Positions 1-7,603 of a stretch of 49,360 nucleotides of DNA are shown piece after piece. Location of the stretch: the IMG/VR virus record IMGVR_UViG_3300025326_000054, positions 1 through 49,360 of that record; one strand, given 5' to 3'. The notes below the pieces were generated by a model. That model did not search any database and was not told the DNA's origin. It saw nothing but the letters and a program-made list of their open reading frames with translations. A program made the translations under genes and the position numbers. Positions within the stretch are counted from its first letter, which is position 1. Each line of letters starts with the position of its first letter. This DNA is from a virus.

Positions 1-127
1 CCTTGCAAACCTTTTCTCCCCCATACGAGACCGATCCTAATTCGCGCATCATATCGCGGACACCACGCCAAGTGAACAACCATTGCCTGACCTCTCAAGC
101 ACACGCATCTCAAACTGACCCACTACC
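1..127 (+). mobile_element. Right end of a second copy of the IS1-family transposon (partial)
   Basis: Bases 1-127 are identical to 49003-49129, the right end of the transposon at 45415-49129. The segment ends with the terminal inverted repeat (110-126) and contains one copy of the 18-bp palindrome (84-101). It is followed at once by CTTCCCCT (128-135), the same 8-mer that precedes the left end of the full element (45407-45414). I read this as the last part of an element copy standing to the left of the phage DNA. The rest of that copy lies outside the window. The length of exactly 127 suggests that the contig starts at an assembly-graph repeat boundary. Confidence 0.85.
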
Positions 128-340
128 CTTCCCCTCGGGCGGGTAGGTTATCGGAATCCGCACAGCCTTCAGCCCCCACGTTTTCACCACAGGACTCTCC
201 CGCTTCCAGTCGGCGATGAACGCATCAGCCGCTTTCTTTGTGCGGAACAGGTTGGGGATGTCCACCAGGTTGCAGTCCATCCCGACAAGGTGCCGCTCCT
301 TGCCGATTTGCTCCGATACGGGCCACCAGTTATAGGTCAT
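110..340 (-). pseudogene. Phage hypothetical protein, 3' end cut by the transposon
   Basis: A small unknown protein begins MTYNWWPV at ATG 338-340 after a good ribosome site (GGAGG) and overlaps the upstream gene by ATGA. The phage-derived part ends at base 128. The last six codons and the stop lie in the transposon end. If the element and one CTTCCCCT copy are removed, this frame joins 45406 and stays open for tens of codons through 45360-45300, so the original protein was longer. It is the last gene of the leftward arm. Function is unknown. Confidence 0.65.
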
Positions 341-1068
341 CTCCCCTCCTTCAGGTGGGCAGAGACGGCGCGGGAATGTTCATCGAACAAGCCCCTGTCC
401 ATTACCGTATACGCTTCGCCTAACGCACACCGCCCGATAATGTCCGATATTCCCTCTACGTCCTCCGCACGTTCGGCGAGGGCGCGGAGAAGCTTCAACT
501 CCGCCTCATCCCGCTTGATGATGTCGAGCAGCCCCTTCTCGTTCTCGGCGATCCCACGGAGGCGGGTAAGTTCGGCGGCGTTGGCGTACAAATCCTCCTG
601 CGCGCAGGCCTGGACACGATGTACCTCGGCGCATTTTTCGAAGTAAGCGTCCCGCCACATCACACCCGTCATGGACGGAGACGGCGGTATCCGATAAACG
701 TCTTGCTCGTTGTAACTCATCCCTCTCTCCGCTTCCTGTCCAGCAATGGTTTCTCGCGCCACTTTTAGTTCCTCTTCGTGTCGGCAGGGGGTTGGGAAAT
801 GGCGTACCGAATACCATCGGGAGAGCGCCAGTTGGATCCGTTCCCTGTGGTTGAAGGTGATGGCGTCAGCCAACTCCTGGCCCGCATCTGCTGCCAAGCA
901 CAGTTTATCTCCCTTGGCGGCGAAGGAGCGAAGGCGGGTGAGTTCCGCGTCTGCGGCGATAAACACTTGCTGCGCCGCCCTGAACTGCTTGTCCTCTATC
1001 GGCATCGACAAGTTGCGCTTCGCAATATCCAACATGATCGCCCAATCTTTCTTTTCTTCGTCGGTCAT
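337..1068 (-). CDS. Phage hypothetical protein, coiled-coil rich
   Basis: The 243-aa product starts at ATG 1066-1068 (MTDEEKKDW), preceded by AAAGGAG, and the start overlaps the stop of the upstream gene as ATGA. A longer open frame exists upstream but lacks a ribosome site. The protein has repeated AELTRLR-type heptads (around residues 35-45 and 180-190) and Glu/Arg/Ala-rich helices, which suggest coiled coils. No catalytic motif is visible. It is part of the leftward early operon. I do not recognise a function. Confidence 0.75.
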   Translation of the reverse strand: MTDEEKKDWAIMLDIAKRNLSMPIEDKQFRAAQQVFIAADAELTRLRSFAAKGDKLCLAADAGQELADAITFNHRERIQLALSRWYSVRHFPTPCRHEEELKVARETIAGQEAERGMSYNEQDVYRIPPSPSMTGVMWRDAYFEKCAEVHRVQACAQEDLYANAAELTRLRGIAENEKGLLDIIKRDEAELKLLRALAERAEDVEGISDIIGRCALGEAYTVMDRGLFDEHSRAVSAHLKEGR

Positions 1069-1922
1069 GGCGTCTCCTTTCGTCCATATTTCACCAATGC
1101 CATATGCGCCGCATCGACCGTTTCCCGCCAGTCGTGTCCTCCATGACTCCCTGAGTACCATGACGCATCTGATGACTTCATGAGGTTCACAAGTGCTTCT
1201 TCCAATCTCTCCGCCTCTTTCGCGTGGCGGCAGGGAGAGGAAGAGTAAAGGGCGGCGCGATGGATACACGGCTCGTCCGCATCGCATAAACAACCCATCT
1301 TTTCGTGGAGTTCCTCTATCGACCACGCCATTCTGCAAACAAGTTTCTCCTTCTCCGCGAGTTGGGCGAGGGCGGAGTCGCGCTGTTGTAAAGATTCGTT
1401 GGCTATGCGCTCCCAATCTTTCACCACCGCTACCATGTCCGCGCGAAACATCTCCGCTTCCTCGGCACGGGCGAGGGCGGCGCGGATACGATCAAGTTCG
1501 GCCATGATTAGCGCGGCGGCGATTTCAAGGGACCGCTCCCGGTCGTGTTTCTCGCGCTTATCCCAATCGGGATGCCACGGCCACCATTCGCAAGTATTAG
1601 CCCACCATAAGTCTACGAATGCGGGCATCTTGTTCAGCGCGTAGCAGGCCGCCGCTATCGCCAGTTCCCCTTGATCGTGTTGCGAGTCATGTTCCGGCGT
1701 CCAACCTTCGACGGACTTCTGCCGGATGCGCTCAGCGACGGCTCGATCCGCCCCGTATCCCGCCTCCCTGCGCTCCTTCAGTTCCTTCATGATCTCGTCG
1801 ATGTAATCCCCGAGCACTAAATCTGCCCCGCACGTTAAGCAGCAACGGTCCTCGTCGCATTTGTCGGCGGGGCCACAATCGGGGCAAATCGCATGATTGT
1901 ACAATTGTTCTTCCGTCATCAT
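1065..1922 (-). CDS. Phage protein with N-terminal zinc ribbon and EGWTPEHD domain
   Basis: This is a 285-aa protein. Its N-terminus has a Cys cluster (CPDCGPADKCDEDRCCLTC, residues 13-31) that looks zinc-binding. Residues about 70-145 hold a block seen in many phage proteins of unknown function: EGWTPEHDSQHDQGELAIAA, then a Trp-rich stretch, then ERSLEIAAALIMAELDRI. The C-terminal half is helical and coiled-coil-like. The start is one of two tandem ATGs at 1917-1922 behind GGAGGG. Only the family resemblance is known; no biochemical role can be assigned. Confidence 0.78.
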   Translation of the reverse strand: MMTEEQLYNHAICPDCGPADKCDEDRCCLTCGADLVLGDYIDEIMKELKERREAGYGADRAVAERIRQKSVEGWTPEHDSQHDQGELAIAAACYALNKMPAFVDLWWANTCEWWPWHPDWDKREKHDRERSLEIAAALIMAELDRIRAALARAEEAEMFRADMVAVVKDWERIANESLQQRDSALAQLAEKEKLVCRMAWSIEELHEKMGCLCDADEPCIHRAALYSSSPCRHAKEAERLEEALVNLMKSSDASWYSGSHGGHDWRETVDAAHMALVKYGRKETP

Positions 1923-2485
1923 CTTCCCTCCTTCAGCGAGCGCAGGGCGGTGCTAAGCGCGTTGTACGATGAGCAATCGTCAGGGCATATATGCTTATTG
2001 CCGAAAAGGTATACATCTGCCGCTTTTGCAACCTCCTTCAAGAGGGCTAGTTTACATTCAGGGCAGTACCATCCGGCCTTTGCGTTGTGGTACATATTAC
2101 ACCCACATTTAGAGCATTCCTTTACTCCAGCACAACGCGGGCAATCTATATTTAGCGTGATATTTGCTTCTGGCATGGTTGCCATCCCCTCCCCCTCTCC
2201 CCGCGCGCGGGCATCTCTCCAAGCCAACATGGCCAATCGTGTTTCCTCTGGGTGTTCTTCCCGATATTTTGCCTGCGTTACCCTGGCTTGCTCACGATGC
2301 GCCTCGCGGTACGCCGCCATATATGCTCGGACTTTCTCCGCGTGCGCCGCCCGATATTTCGCTTTTGCCGCACGGACCTTTTCAGGATTGGCGGCACGCC
2401 ATGCGGTGTAATTAGCGCGGTCGCGCTCAGGATGAGAAGCACGCCATGCGGCCTGATATATTCGGTTCTGTTCCTTGCTGTGCAT
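1919..2485 (-). CDS. Repeat-rich DNA-binding-like protein with C-terminal zinc ribbon
   Basis: The 188-aa protein begins with about six imperfect 13-14-residue repeats of the type YxAWRAANPEKVRA (residues 8-85). The same repeat style occurs at the N-termini of the endonucleases at 13505 and 15083. The C-terminal half has four or more CxxC-type pairs (CPRC, CSKCGC, CPEC), consistent with zinc ribbons. There is no His-Asn-His core, so it may be an endonuclease derivative that kept only DNA-binding parts. Start: ATG 2483-2485, with a weak ribosome site. Confidence 0.7.
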   Translation of the reverse strand: MHSKEQNRIYQAAWRASHPERDRANYTAWRAANPEKVRAAKAKYRAAHAEKVRAYMAAYREAHREQARVTQAKYREEHPEETRLAMLAWRDARARGEGEGMATMPEANITLNIDCPRCAGVKECSKCGCNMYHNAKAGWYCPECKLALLKEVAKAADVYLFGNKHICPDDCSSYNALSTALRSLKEGR

Positions 2486-2490
2486 CTAAA

Positions 2491-3192
2491 TTACCGTCTC
2501 CCTGCCGCGACAGAATCCTCTTCCCATACTTCGACTCCCGGCCAACGGAGGGACGTTTTCAGGGAACGCGCCTGTGCTCCGATCACGGTATCGTTCGACA
2601 TGACGGCTGCGATTGTAACCTGCCCCCGGGCGATGGCTTGCACGAGTGCCTTCATGTCCACAACCCGGAACTTCGTCACCTTCCGAATACTGATGCCCTC
2701 AAGTTTCGGCCCGGCAGGGGCAATAGGTGGCGGGATAAATACAGGGGCATCGACGATGGCCTGTACATCCTCCGGGGACGCACCTTCGGCTTCTGCTTCA
2801 ATGGCGGCGTCAAGGGCTTCTTCCTCTGCCTGCCGTTCCATCTCCTTCCGGATGCGACTCTCTTCCTCCCGGCGCTTTCGCTCGACCTCGGACATATACC
2901 GAGCGATGGAAGGCTTTATGATTGTTTCCGCCTCGATTAGAGGGGCCTCGGCGTCCTTCTGTGCTTTGACGGCGGTCTTGTGCGCAGCGAAAGCGGCGGC
3001 GCAAATCGGCCCGAAGGTATCCGCGATCTTTTTTCGGAGATCCTTGATCGTCAGCAGGATTTCGTTGCCGTTTCGGAGCGAGGCATCATCTCGTATGACC
3101 AGCGCCTTTGCCTGATCGGGGATAGGGAGGGCAAGGGCCGCAACTTCCTCGGCCTCTGGAGTCACGTCGATGGTGTGGGCGGGGTCACTCAC
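2491..3192 (-). CDS. Phage coiled-coil protein of the early recombination operon
   Basis: The 233-aa product uses a GTG start at 3190-3192 that overlaps the upstream gene by 8 bp. Residues 45-130 form a long charged helix (LRKKIADTFGPICAAAFAAH, then an Arg/Glu-rich segment). A proline-rich linker (PPPIAPAGP) and a small C-terminal alpha/beta domain follow. Proteins with this design are frequent beside annealing protein and nuclease genes in phages, as here, but their role is not established. A recombination accessory role is inference from context. Confidence 0.72.
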   Translation of the reverse strand: MSDPAHTIDVTPEAEEVAALALPIPDQAKALVIRDDASLRNGNEILLTIKDLRKKIADTFGPICAAAFAAHKTAVKAQKDAEAPLIEAETIIKPSIARYMSEVERKRREEESRIRKEMERQAEEEALDAAIEAEAEGASPEDVQAIVDAPVFIPPPIAPAGPKLEGISIRKVTKFRVVDMKALVQAIARGQVTIAAVMSNDTVIGAQARSLKTSLRWPGVEVWEEDSVAAGRR

Positions 3193-3373
3193 CGGGGGCC
3201 TCCTTCAGTGGATTGAGGATGTCAGCGGCGATCCGGCCCACCTTGTCGCGAGCGTCGTAGGAATCGTCATCCACGACCGTCGCCGTTGCTATTTCATCCA
3301 CCGTGATTGCTAAAGTTTCCCGTTCGACTATCAGATATCCCTTCTGCAGTCTCACCGTAAATACCGCCTTCAT
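3185..3373 (-). CDS. Small phage hypothetical protein
   Basis: A 62-aa acidic protein starting MKAVFTVRLQ at ATG 3371-3373. I chose this start because AAAGGAGG lies 4-5 bases before it; the upstream Met has none. The start overlaps the stop of the nuclease gene (ATGA). The product looks like a small beta-rich fold followed by a helix. No motif is recognised. Confidence 0.7.
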   Translation of the reverse strand: MKAVFTVRLQKGYLIVERETLAITVDEIATATVVDDDSYDARDKVGRIAADILNPLKEAPGE

Positions 3374-3954
3374 GCCGCCTCCTTTTTCCACCGGCATATT
3401 GCCAGTGCAGCTAAAAATATGTTGAAGTTGCGCCTCATCTCCGTAACGCCGATCGGAGGAGAGAGACGATAGGTCGCGTCGTTCCTAAGCCAAAGCGTAT
3501 GCCCGCACGGGGCCGATATCTTTTCGTTGATGAGTGCCAGTTGCCAGTACGCCGCCACTTGAACGTATTTCGCCGGAAGCGGATCGCCCGTGGAGAAATC
3601 CACGATGGCTAGTTTGTCGCGGATCTTCAGGATGCGGTCCAACCGGCCCGCATATAGATGTTGTGGATGATAAGACGCCTTCTCCGACAGGATTATCTCC
3701 GGCCGCGTGTCCTCGATGAACTTTCGATACGCCTCACAGTACGGAACGAGGACCGGATCGAGCGCGGTCCAATCAAGGCTGCCTTTATCTATGTATTCAG
3801 TGGCACGATGCACGTGTTGGCCTCTCGTCCGCGCCTCTTCCGTGAAGAAACGAGAGTCGATCATCCCGGCCCCGCCAAGCGTTTCCGTCACACCGTCAAG
3901 GCGGCGGTCCGAAAGCCAGTACGAATGATCTTCTTCACGGAAGGTAAAGCTCAT
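3370..3954 (-). CDS. PD-(D/E)XK nuclease-like protein (RecB/Cas4-type)
   Basis: The 194-aa product (MSFTFREEDH start at 3952-3954, ATGA overlap with the annealing protein gene) has the order typical of RecB-like phage exonucleases: RGQHVH near residue 45, GRLD at about 103-106, VDFSTG at about 118-123 and QVAAYWQLA at about 132-140. In active members the third motif reads D/E-x-K (for example DFKTG). Here the Lys position is Ser, so the enzyme may be altered or inactive. Its partner is probably the preceding candidate annealing protein, the usual exonuclease-annealase pair for phage recombination. Confidence 0.75.
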   Translation of the reverse strand: MSFTFREEDHSYWLSDRRLDGVTETLGGAGMIDSRFFTEEARTRGQHVHRATEYIDKGSLDWTALDPVLVPYCEAYRKFIEDTRPEIILSEKASYHPQHLYAGRLDRILKIRDKLAIVDFSTGDPLPAKYVQVAAYWQLALINEKISAPCGHTLWLRNDATYRLSPPIGVTEMRRNFNIFLAALAICRWKKEAA

Positions 3955-4862
3955 CCCTGCTCGCTCTCCTTCGTCGCCTTGTCGAACTGTTCCTTGGCCT
4001 TCGAGTGGAACGCCTTCAGCGGAGACCACTCCCCGCCGCCCTTCTTCGACATGGAGAACTTGATGGCCGCGAAATCGGACTCGCCATATTTCCCCTCCTT
4101 GTTCACGGTGAGGGAGTAAAGGATCTCCTCCGGTTTGAGTCCGTTCACCTTGCCGATCACCTCGCACATCGACAGCAGCTCGGCGCGGAGTTCCGCTTCG
4201 GGCTTCTCGGGTTCGGAGGATGCGGCCTTCTCCCGCGGCGGTTTCACCGGCTCTTTCCCGTCCCCGACGATTCCGTCCCTCACTTCCGGCGGCAGGTCTT
4301 CGAGGTCCTGATCGAACACGTCCGACGCGGCGGTCGCCTTCAGGACCACGGCGATGTACGCCCGCTTGTCGGCCATCTTCAGGACGGTGTTGGCGATGTC
4401 GGCGGCGTTCGTCCGGATCTGCTTGACGGTGTAGTGGGAGCCGCCCTGTCCCTTCGCATACTTCACCCGCCTGCGGTCCTCGCCCGTTGCGGCGAACTCC
4501 TCGTCACAGACCGCCGCCCGCCACATGTACTTTTCTTCGAGCGTCGAACATTCCCCGATGCCTTCCCCGAGGATCACGCCGTCCCGGTTGTACAGCTCCA
4601 CCCTCACGCGATACCGGAAGAAGTCCGGGCCGGACAGGTCCTCGACGATAGAGCGGGGGACCAAGCGGAAGGATGCCGTGATCTTCTCAGCCCCCGGCTT
4701 GTAGAGCGTTGGCTTCTTCGTGCCGGGGATCGTCCCGTAGTGGACATCCTTCTTCATGACGTGCTTCAGGAGTTCGTCCAGGACGCGCATCTGCTCCTTC
4801 ATTTCCGGAAGCGACATCGGGCGCGACTCCTGTACCTCGATCCGTGCTACTTCTCCGCTCAT
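3951..4862 (-). CDS. Putative single-strand annealing/recombination mediator protein
   Basis: A 303-aa product beginning MSGEVARIEV at ATG 4860-4862, chosen because AAAGGAGG lies 8 bases upstream. Residues about 40-180 match a phage family with the markers LYKPGAEKI, GEGIGECSTLEEKYMWRA and ANTVLKMADKRAYIAVVL. This family usually lies beside a RecB-like nuclease, as it does here. The C-terminal third is Pro/Glu/Lys-rich and then helical. A DNA-annealing role is inferred from family and context, since no catalytic residues are expected. It is translationally coupled to the neighbours on both sides. Confidence 0.65.
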   Translation of the reverse strand: MSGEVARIEVQESRPMSLPEMKEQMRVLDELLKHVMKKDVHYGTIPGTKKPTLYKPGAEKITASFRLVPRSIVEDLSGPDFFRYRVRVELYNRDGVILGEGIGECSTLEEKYMWRAAVCDEEFAATGEDRRRVKYAKGQGGSHYTVKQIRTNAADIANTVLKMADKRAYIAVVLKATAASDVFDQDLEDLPPEVRDGIVGDGKEPVKPPREKAASSEPEKPEAELRAELLSMCEVIGKVNGLKPEEILYSLTVNKEGKYGESDFAAIKFSMSKKGGGEWSPLKAFHSKAKEQFDKATKESEQG

Positions 4863-4954
4863 ACCATTGCCTCCTTTTTTCTTTCGTTCTGCCAACCCCT
4901 TCGGTTGAATGCCTGTTCGCTATGTATGGGTTCATCGATCGGCTTATTCGGCAT
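4859..4954 (-). CDS. Very small ORF coupled to the annealing protein gene
   Basis: This 31-codon frame (MPNKPIDEPIHSEQ...) starts at ATG 4952-4954 behind GAAGG. Its TGA overlaps the ATG of the annealing protein as ATGA. The same overlap style links every gene in this operon, so it may be a real small protein or a coupling leader. Nothing else identifies it. Confidence 0.4.
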   Translation of the reverse strand: MPNKPIDEPIHSEQAFNRRGWQNERKKEAMV

Positions 4955-5072
4955 CGCCTTCATCTACCTCCGGCTTGTCAAGCGGACAGGCACAGAAAAT
5001 TTCCGACCACCCACACCATTCACAGAAAGCCTCCTCCTCCGGCACGATGCGCTGCCAGTCGGGGAAGGTCAT
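4944..5072 (-). CDS. Small Cys-rich acidic protein
   Basis: A 42-aa product (MTFPDWQRIVPEEEAFCEWC...) with CEWC and CAC cysteines that could bind zinc. It starts at ATG 5070-5072, overlapping the upstream stop as ATGA, and ends TAA. No family is recognised. Operon position suggests an early accessory peptide. Confidence 0.55.
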   Translation of the reverse strand: MTFPDWQRIVPEEEAFCEWCGWSEIFCACPLDKPEVDEGDAE

Positions 5073-5425
5073 TTCCCGCCTTCCTTCCGGTAGCGGGGAG
5101 AGTAATCCCCACGGTTCCATTTCTTCAGCAACAGGAGTCCTTTCTTCACAACTTTATCAAAGGGATGCTTCGACCTATTCAGGCAATCCCTCGCTCCTTG
5201 CATCGTCTCTCTCTTGCTTTCGTGGTATCCGGGGAAGGCGAGGCCAGTTAGCCCGTGGGAAATCTTGCACCCGAATCCGCTATAATCCGCATGGAAGAAA
5301 AGATCGACGCCGGGAAGCTCCTTCAACTTTATCGGCACAGCGTCAATCTTCATGAAACCTGTATCCTTGATGGCTATGTAATACTCCCCCGGCTTGTCGA
5401 TGACGTAACGGATCGGCATCGTCAT
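5069..5425 (-). CDS. Phage hypothetical protein
   Basis: A 118-aa product starting MTMPIRYVIDKPGEYYIAI at ATG 5423-5425, which overlaps the preceding stop as ATGA; a longer upstream frame is less likely. The N-terminal half looks like a small beta domain. The C-terminal half is basic (KVVKKGLLLLKKWNRG). No catalytic motif is visible and function is unknown. Confidence 0.6.
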   Translation of the reverse strand: MTMPIRYVIDKPGEYYIAIKDTGFMKIDAVPIKLKELPGVDLFFHADYSGFGCKISHGLTGLAFPGYHESKRETMQGARDCLNRSKHPFDKVVKKGLLLLKKWNRGDYSPRYRKEGGK

Positions 5426-5568
5426 CCGATCCACCCCGCTCCAGCCCACGCCATCACGCACACGATGAACGCGCAGATGGCGATGTCCGCCAACCTGCCA
5501 CGCCGGTTATGGCCATGTATATACCGACTGTTTGCCTTAACTCCACAACCGCAAAGACAAGTGTTCAT
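5422..5568 (-). CDS. Small membrane protein with N-terminal Cys cluster
   Basis: A 48-aa product (MNTCLCGCGVKANSRYIHGH...) with CLCGCG near the N-terminus and one hydrophobic segment (IAICAFIVCVMAWAGAG). It starts at ATG 5566-5568, overlapping the previous stop as ATGA. The front resembles the CECGCGG zinc ribbon of the HNH protein at 9543 and may be a relic of such a module. Confidence 0.5.
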   Translation of the reverse strand: MNTCLCGCGVKANSRYIHGHNRRGRLADIAICAFIVCVMAWAGAGWIG

Positions 5569-5699
5569 GTGCGCACAATCCATTTGATCAACACGGCGAT
5601 CAGGATGATGACCGCGAAGATTTTTAAGCCGCGCCACTTGACGAACGGCTGAAACGAGTCGTACTCGGCGTCGGATAACCGACGGAAAATGGTGTTCAT
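5565..5699 (-). CDS. Small single-pass membrane protein
   Basis: A 44-aa product (MNTIFRRLSDAEYDSFQPFV...) whose C-terminal half is a transmembrane helix (IFAVIILIAVLIKWIV). It has a strong ribosome site (GGAGGAG) 4 bases before ATG 5697-5699 and an ATGA overlap with the next gene. Role unknown. Confidence 0.6.
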   Translation of the reverse strand: MNTIFRRLSDAEYDSFQPFVKWRGLKIFAVIILIAVLIKWIVRT

Positions 5700-5720
5700 G
5701 GGGCTCCTCCCATCAGATCC

Positions 5721-6500
5721 CTACTTCTCCTTCCACTCCCCGGAGATGAGATTCGTCGGTTTCTTTTTGGCAACAACCAGGGCGTGTTTTGACCAGTTTG
5801 AAATTTTGATTCGGACGCCTGCGAAAATGCCGTAGCCCTCACCGGCCTTGATGCCCTCACCGGCCTTGATGCCCGAACCGGCCTCGATGCCCTCACCGGC
5901 CTCGATGCCCTCACCGGCCTCGATGCCCTCACCGGCCTTGATGCCCCAACCGGCCTCGATGCCCTCACCGGCCTCGATGCCCTCACCGGCCTCGATGTCC
6001 CAACCGGCCTCGATGCCCCAACCGGCCTCGATGCCCTCACCGGCCTCGATGCCCCAACCGGCCTCGATGCCCTCACCGGCCTCGATGCCCTCACCGGCCT
6101 CGATGCCCTCACCGGCCTCGATGCCCTCACCGGCCTTGATGCCCGAACCGGCCTCGATGCCCGAACCGGCCTTGATGCCCGAACCGGCCTTGATGCCCGA
6201 ACCGGCCTTGATGCCCGAACCGGCCAAAAAATGCCCGGCGACTTTTATGGATTCCGAAATTTCAACTCGGCCCGCGAAGTACAGGCCAAAATGCGCCTCA
6301 TAGTCGCCATTGATTTTCAGGACAGTACCGGCAGGACCGGCGGTAGACAACAGCCACGATCCCCACGACGACAGGTTTTCGTGGGCTAGCGCGTCAAGGA
6401 CGGCTTGGTATCCGCCGCCTGCGGGGAAGTTGCGCTGAAACCATTCGACGCCATCGGCGCAGGCATTTTTTTCTTTTAGCCATTCGAGTGTGATTTGCAT
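5721..6500 (-). CDS. Hexapeptide-repeat phage protein (predicted beta-helix)
   Basis: This 259-aa product has three parts. Residues 1-90 ([20 protein letters not shown]...) form an N-terminal domain seen in other phage proteins. A run of about 21 hexapeptides of the form G-I-[EK]-A-G-[ESW] follows. The C-terminus ends [19 protein letters not shown]. Regular small-residue/Ile spacing suggests a parallel beta-helix or solenoid. The repeats are encoded by 18-bp units, so copy number can change by slippage. Start: ATG 6498-6500 behind GAAGGGA, overlapping the previous gene by 25 bp. Function is unknown; binding or capping roles are only guesses. Confidence 0.75.
   Translation of the reverse strand: MQITLEWLKEKNACADGVEWFQRNFPAGGGYQAVLDALAHENLSSWGSWLLSTAGPAGTVLKINGDYEAHFGLYFAGRVEISESIKVAGHFLAGSGIKAGSGIKAGSGIKAGSGIEAGSGIKAGEGIEAGEGIEAGEGIEAGEGIEAGWGIEAGEGIEAGWGIEAGWDIEAGEGIEAGEGIEAGWGIKAGEGIEAGEGIEAGEGIEAGSGIKAGEGIKAGEGYGIFAGVRIKISNWSKHALVVAKKKPTNLISGEWKEK
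5845..6222 (-). repeat. 18-bp in-frame tandem repeat array (about 21 units)
   Basis: Near-perfect 18-bp units, read on the plus strand as GGCC(T/G)-(C/T)(G/T)-ATGCC-(C/T)-..-ACC, encode G-I-[EK]-A-G-[ESW] on the minus strand. Variation is almost limited to the third and sixth residues (E/K; E, S or W). This is a coding minisatellite, not a CRISPR array: there are no spacers. Confidence 0.9.
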
Positions 6501-6847
6501 TTCCCTTCTTCCTCCCTGAAATCTTTCGATGGATTGAACCAATCGTCTTTTACGATGTGGCCGATGGCCTCGATGGGGCCAGAATAGGCCCCCCTAACCC
6601 TCACCGTCTTTCCTTTTAGTTTTGACCATTCGGTAACTCCCGCGATTTCCATTACGCGCCAGATGAAATGACCAGCGACGGATCCCAATTTGTGATGCGT
6701 AAAACTTTTCGGGAGATAGAGGGCGTATCCGCCGAAGCCTTGACCGGAACCTCCGTAGTCAAGATAGACCCATGCAGACAGGCACCCGTGGTCATCGCTC
6801 GTTATTGTGGCACTCTCGATGACTGCATTCTTGATTTCCACGCCCAT
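6476..6847 (-). CDS. Phage hypothetical protein ([12 protein letters not shown] family)
   Basis: A 123-aa product starting [15 protein letters not shown] at ATG 6845-6847; GGAGG sits 6 bases upstream. It holds a central [20 protein letters not shown] block, then [10 protein letters not shown] and a conserved-looking end [15 protein letters not shown]. These blocks occur in many phage early proteins of unknown function. The C-terminal tail overlaps the repeat protein start. Confidence 0.72.
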   Translation of the reverse strand: MGVEIKNAVIESATITSDDHGCLSAWVYLDYGGSGQGFGGYALYLPKSFTHHKLGSVAGHFIWRVMEIAGVTEWSKLKGKTVRVRGAYSGPIEAIGHIVKDDWFNPSKDFREEEGKCKSHSNG

Positions 6848-6849
6848 CT

Positions 6850-6981
6850 TCACCCTCCCACGTATTTCTTCAGCGCGAGGATGATGAGATAGCCGATGTA
6901 GGCGGCACCCGCCAGCCCTGCGATGTAGAGTCCGACAAGCAGCACAATCCCGCCGATACCCGCGACGAATTTTGGATTCAT
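6850..6981 (-). CDS. Small membrane protein
   Basis: A 43-aa product ([20 protein letters not shown]...) that is almost entirely hydrophobic, with two short helices or one long one. It starts at ATG 6979-6981, which overlaps the stop of the preceding small ORF as ATGA. Role unknown. Confidence 0.55.
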   Translation of the reverse strand: MNPKFVAGIGGIVLLVGLYIAGLAGAAYIGYLIILALKKYVGG

Positions 6982-7076
6982 CCCGGCCACCATTCCCAAC
7001 ACCGCTTGCATACCACCGCGCCGGAGGGGAACGAGAAGGTACGATGATCGAACAGGAAGCAGATCAGGCGGCGCAT
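6978..7076 (-). CDS. Very small Cys/Trp-containing ORF
   Basis: A 32-aa frame ([16 protein letters not shown]...) ending [10 protein letters not shown]. Its ATG (7074-7076) overlaps the TAA of the upstream gene as TAATG, and its TGA overlaps the next start. Coupled overlaps on both sides make translation plausible, but there is no family match by eye. Confidence 0.4.
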   Translation of the reverse strand: MRRLICFLFDHRTFSFPSGAVVCKRCWEWWPG

Positions 7077-7588
7077 TAATTGCCCTCCTTTAGGTACTGG
7101 CGGATGATCTCCGCTTGGGCGGCCCTTGTGGCGGCCCCTGTGGCGGCCCCTGCGGCGGCGCCCCAGGCGGCGTCCCCTGCGTCCCTGGCGGCGGCCAAGG
7201 CGGCGTCCCTGGCGGCGGCCAAGGCGGCGTCCCTGGCGGTCAGATCCTTAGCGGTTATCCTTCCGTTCGCAAAGTCCCTCGCCGCCTTGATGGCCTTCCG
7301 TGGGCGGTCATCGTTGGGGTATTCCTTCTCGAAGATGGGCAGCACGGCTTCCGCGAAATCGGCGGCCATTAGGCGCATCACCTTGTCGCCGTCCGGATGC
7401 TTCACCGTGGCGCGTAGCGCCCACAGGCAGTCGGCAGTTCCGTTGTGCTCAAGTATATCCAGCAGATTGATATCGTCCTTGTCGCCCCACTCCGGGCCGA
7501 GTTTGGAGACGAGACGCGCGTAGCGGCCTTCGCATGCGTTGTGCTGCCGCAAGCGGTGGAGCGACGTGACGAGCGCGATCTTCTTCAT
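7076..7588 (-). CDS. Phage hypothetical protein with Ala-rich repeats
   Basis: A 170-aa product. Residues 1-110 (ending NDDRPRKAIKAARDFANG) match a block common in phage early proteins. Residues about 118-160 are a low-complexity segment of repeated AALAAARDA/AGAATGAA, probably a long helix. The start MKKIALVTSL is at 7586-7588 after a GGGGA-type site. No catalytic role is known to me. Confidence 0.75.
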   Translation of the reverse strand: MKKIALVTSLHRLRQHNACEGRYARLVSKLGPEWGDKDDINLLDILEHNGTADCLWALRATVKHPDGDKVMRLMAADFAEAVLPIFEKEYPNDDRPRKAIKAARDFANGRITAKDLTARDAALAAARDAALAAARDAGDAAWGAAAGAATGAATRAAQAEIIRQYLKEGN

Positions 7589-7603
7589 TTCCCCTCCGCT
7601 CCG

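Noticed and set aside
1-127. Direct repeat read as a phage attL/attR core
   Set aside because: The repeated bases are the end of the IS1-family element, with its inverted repeat and palindrome, and no integrase is present.
5845-6222. CRISPR-like array
   Set aside because: The units are contiguous, 18 bp, in frame, and lack spacers or cas genes. They encode a peptide repeat.
5848-6303. Plus-strand ORF of MPSPAS repeats
   Set aside because: It is the mirror of the hexapeptide repeat gene, has no ribosome site and opposes the operon.
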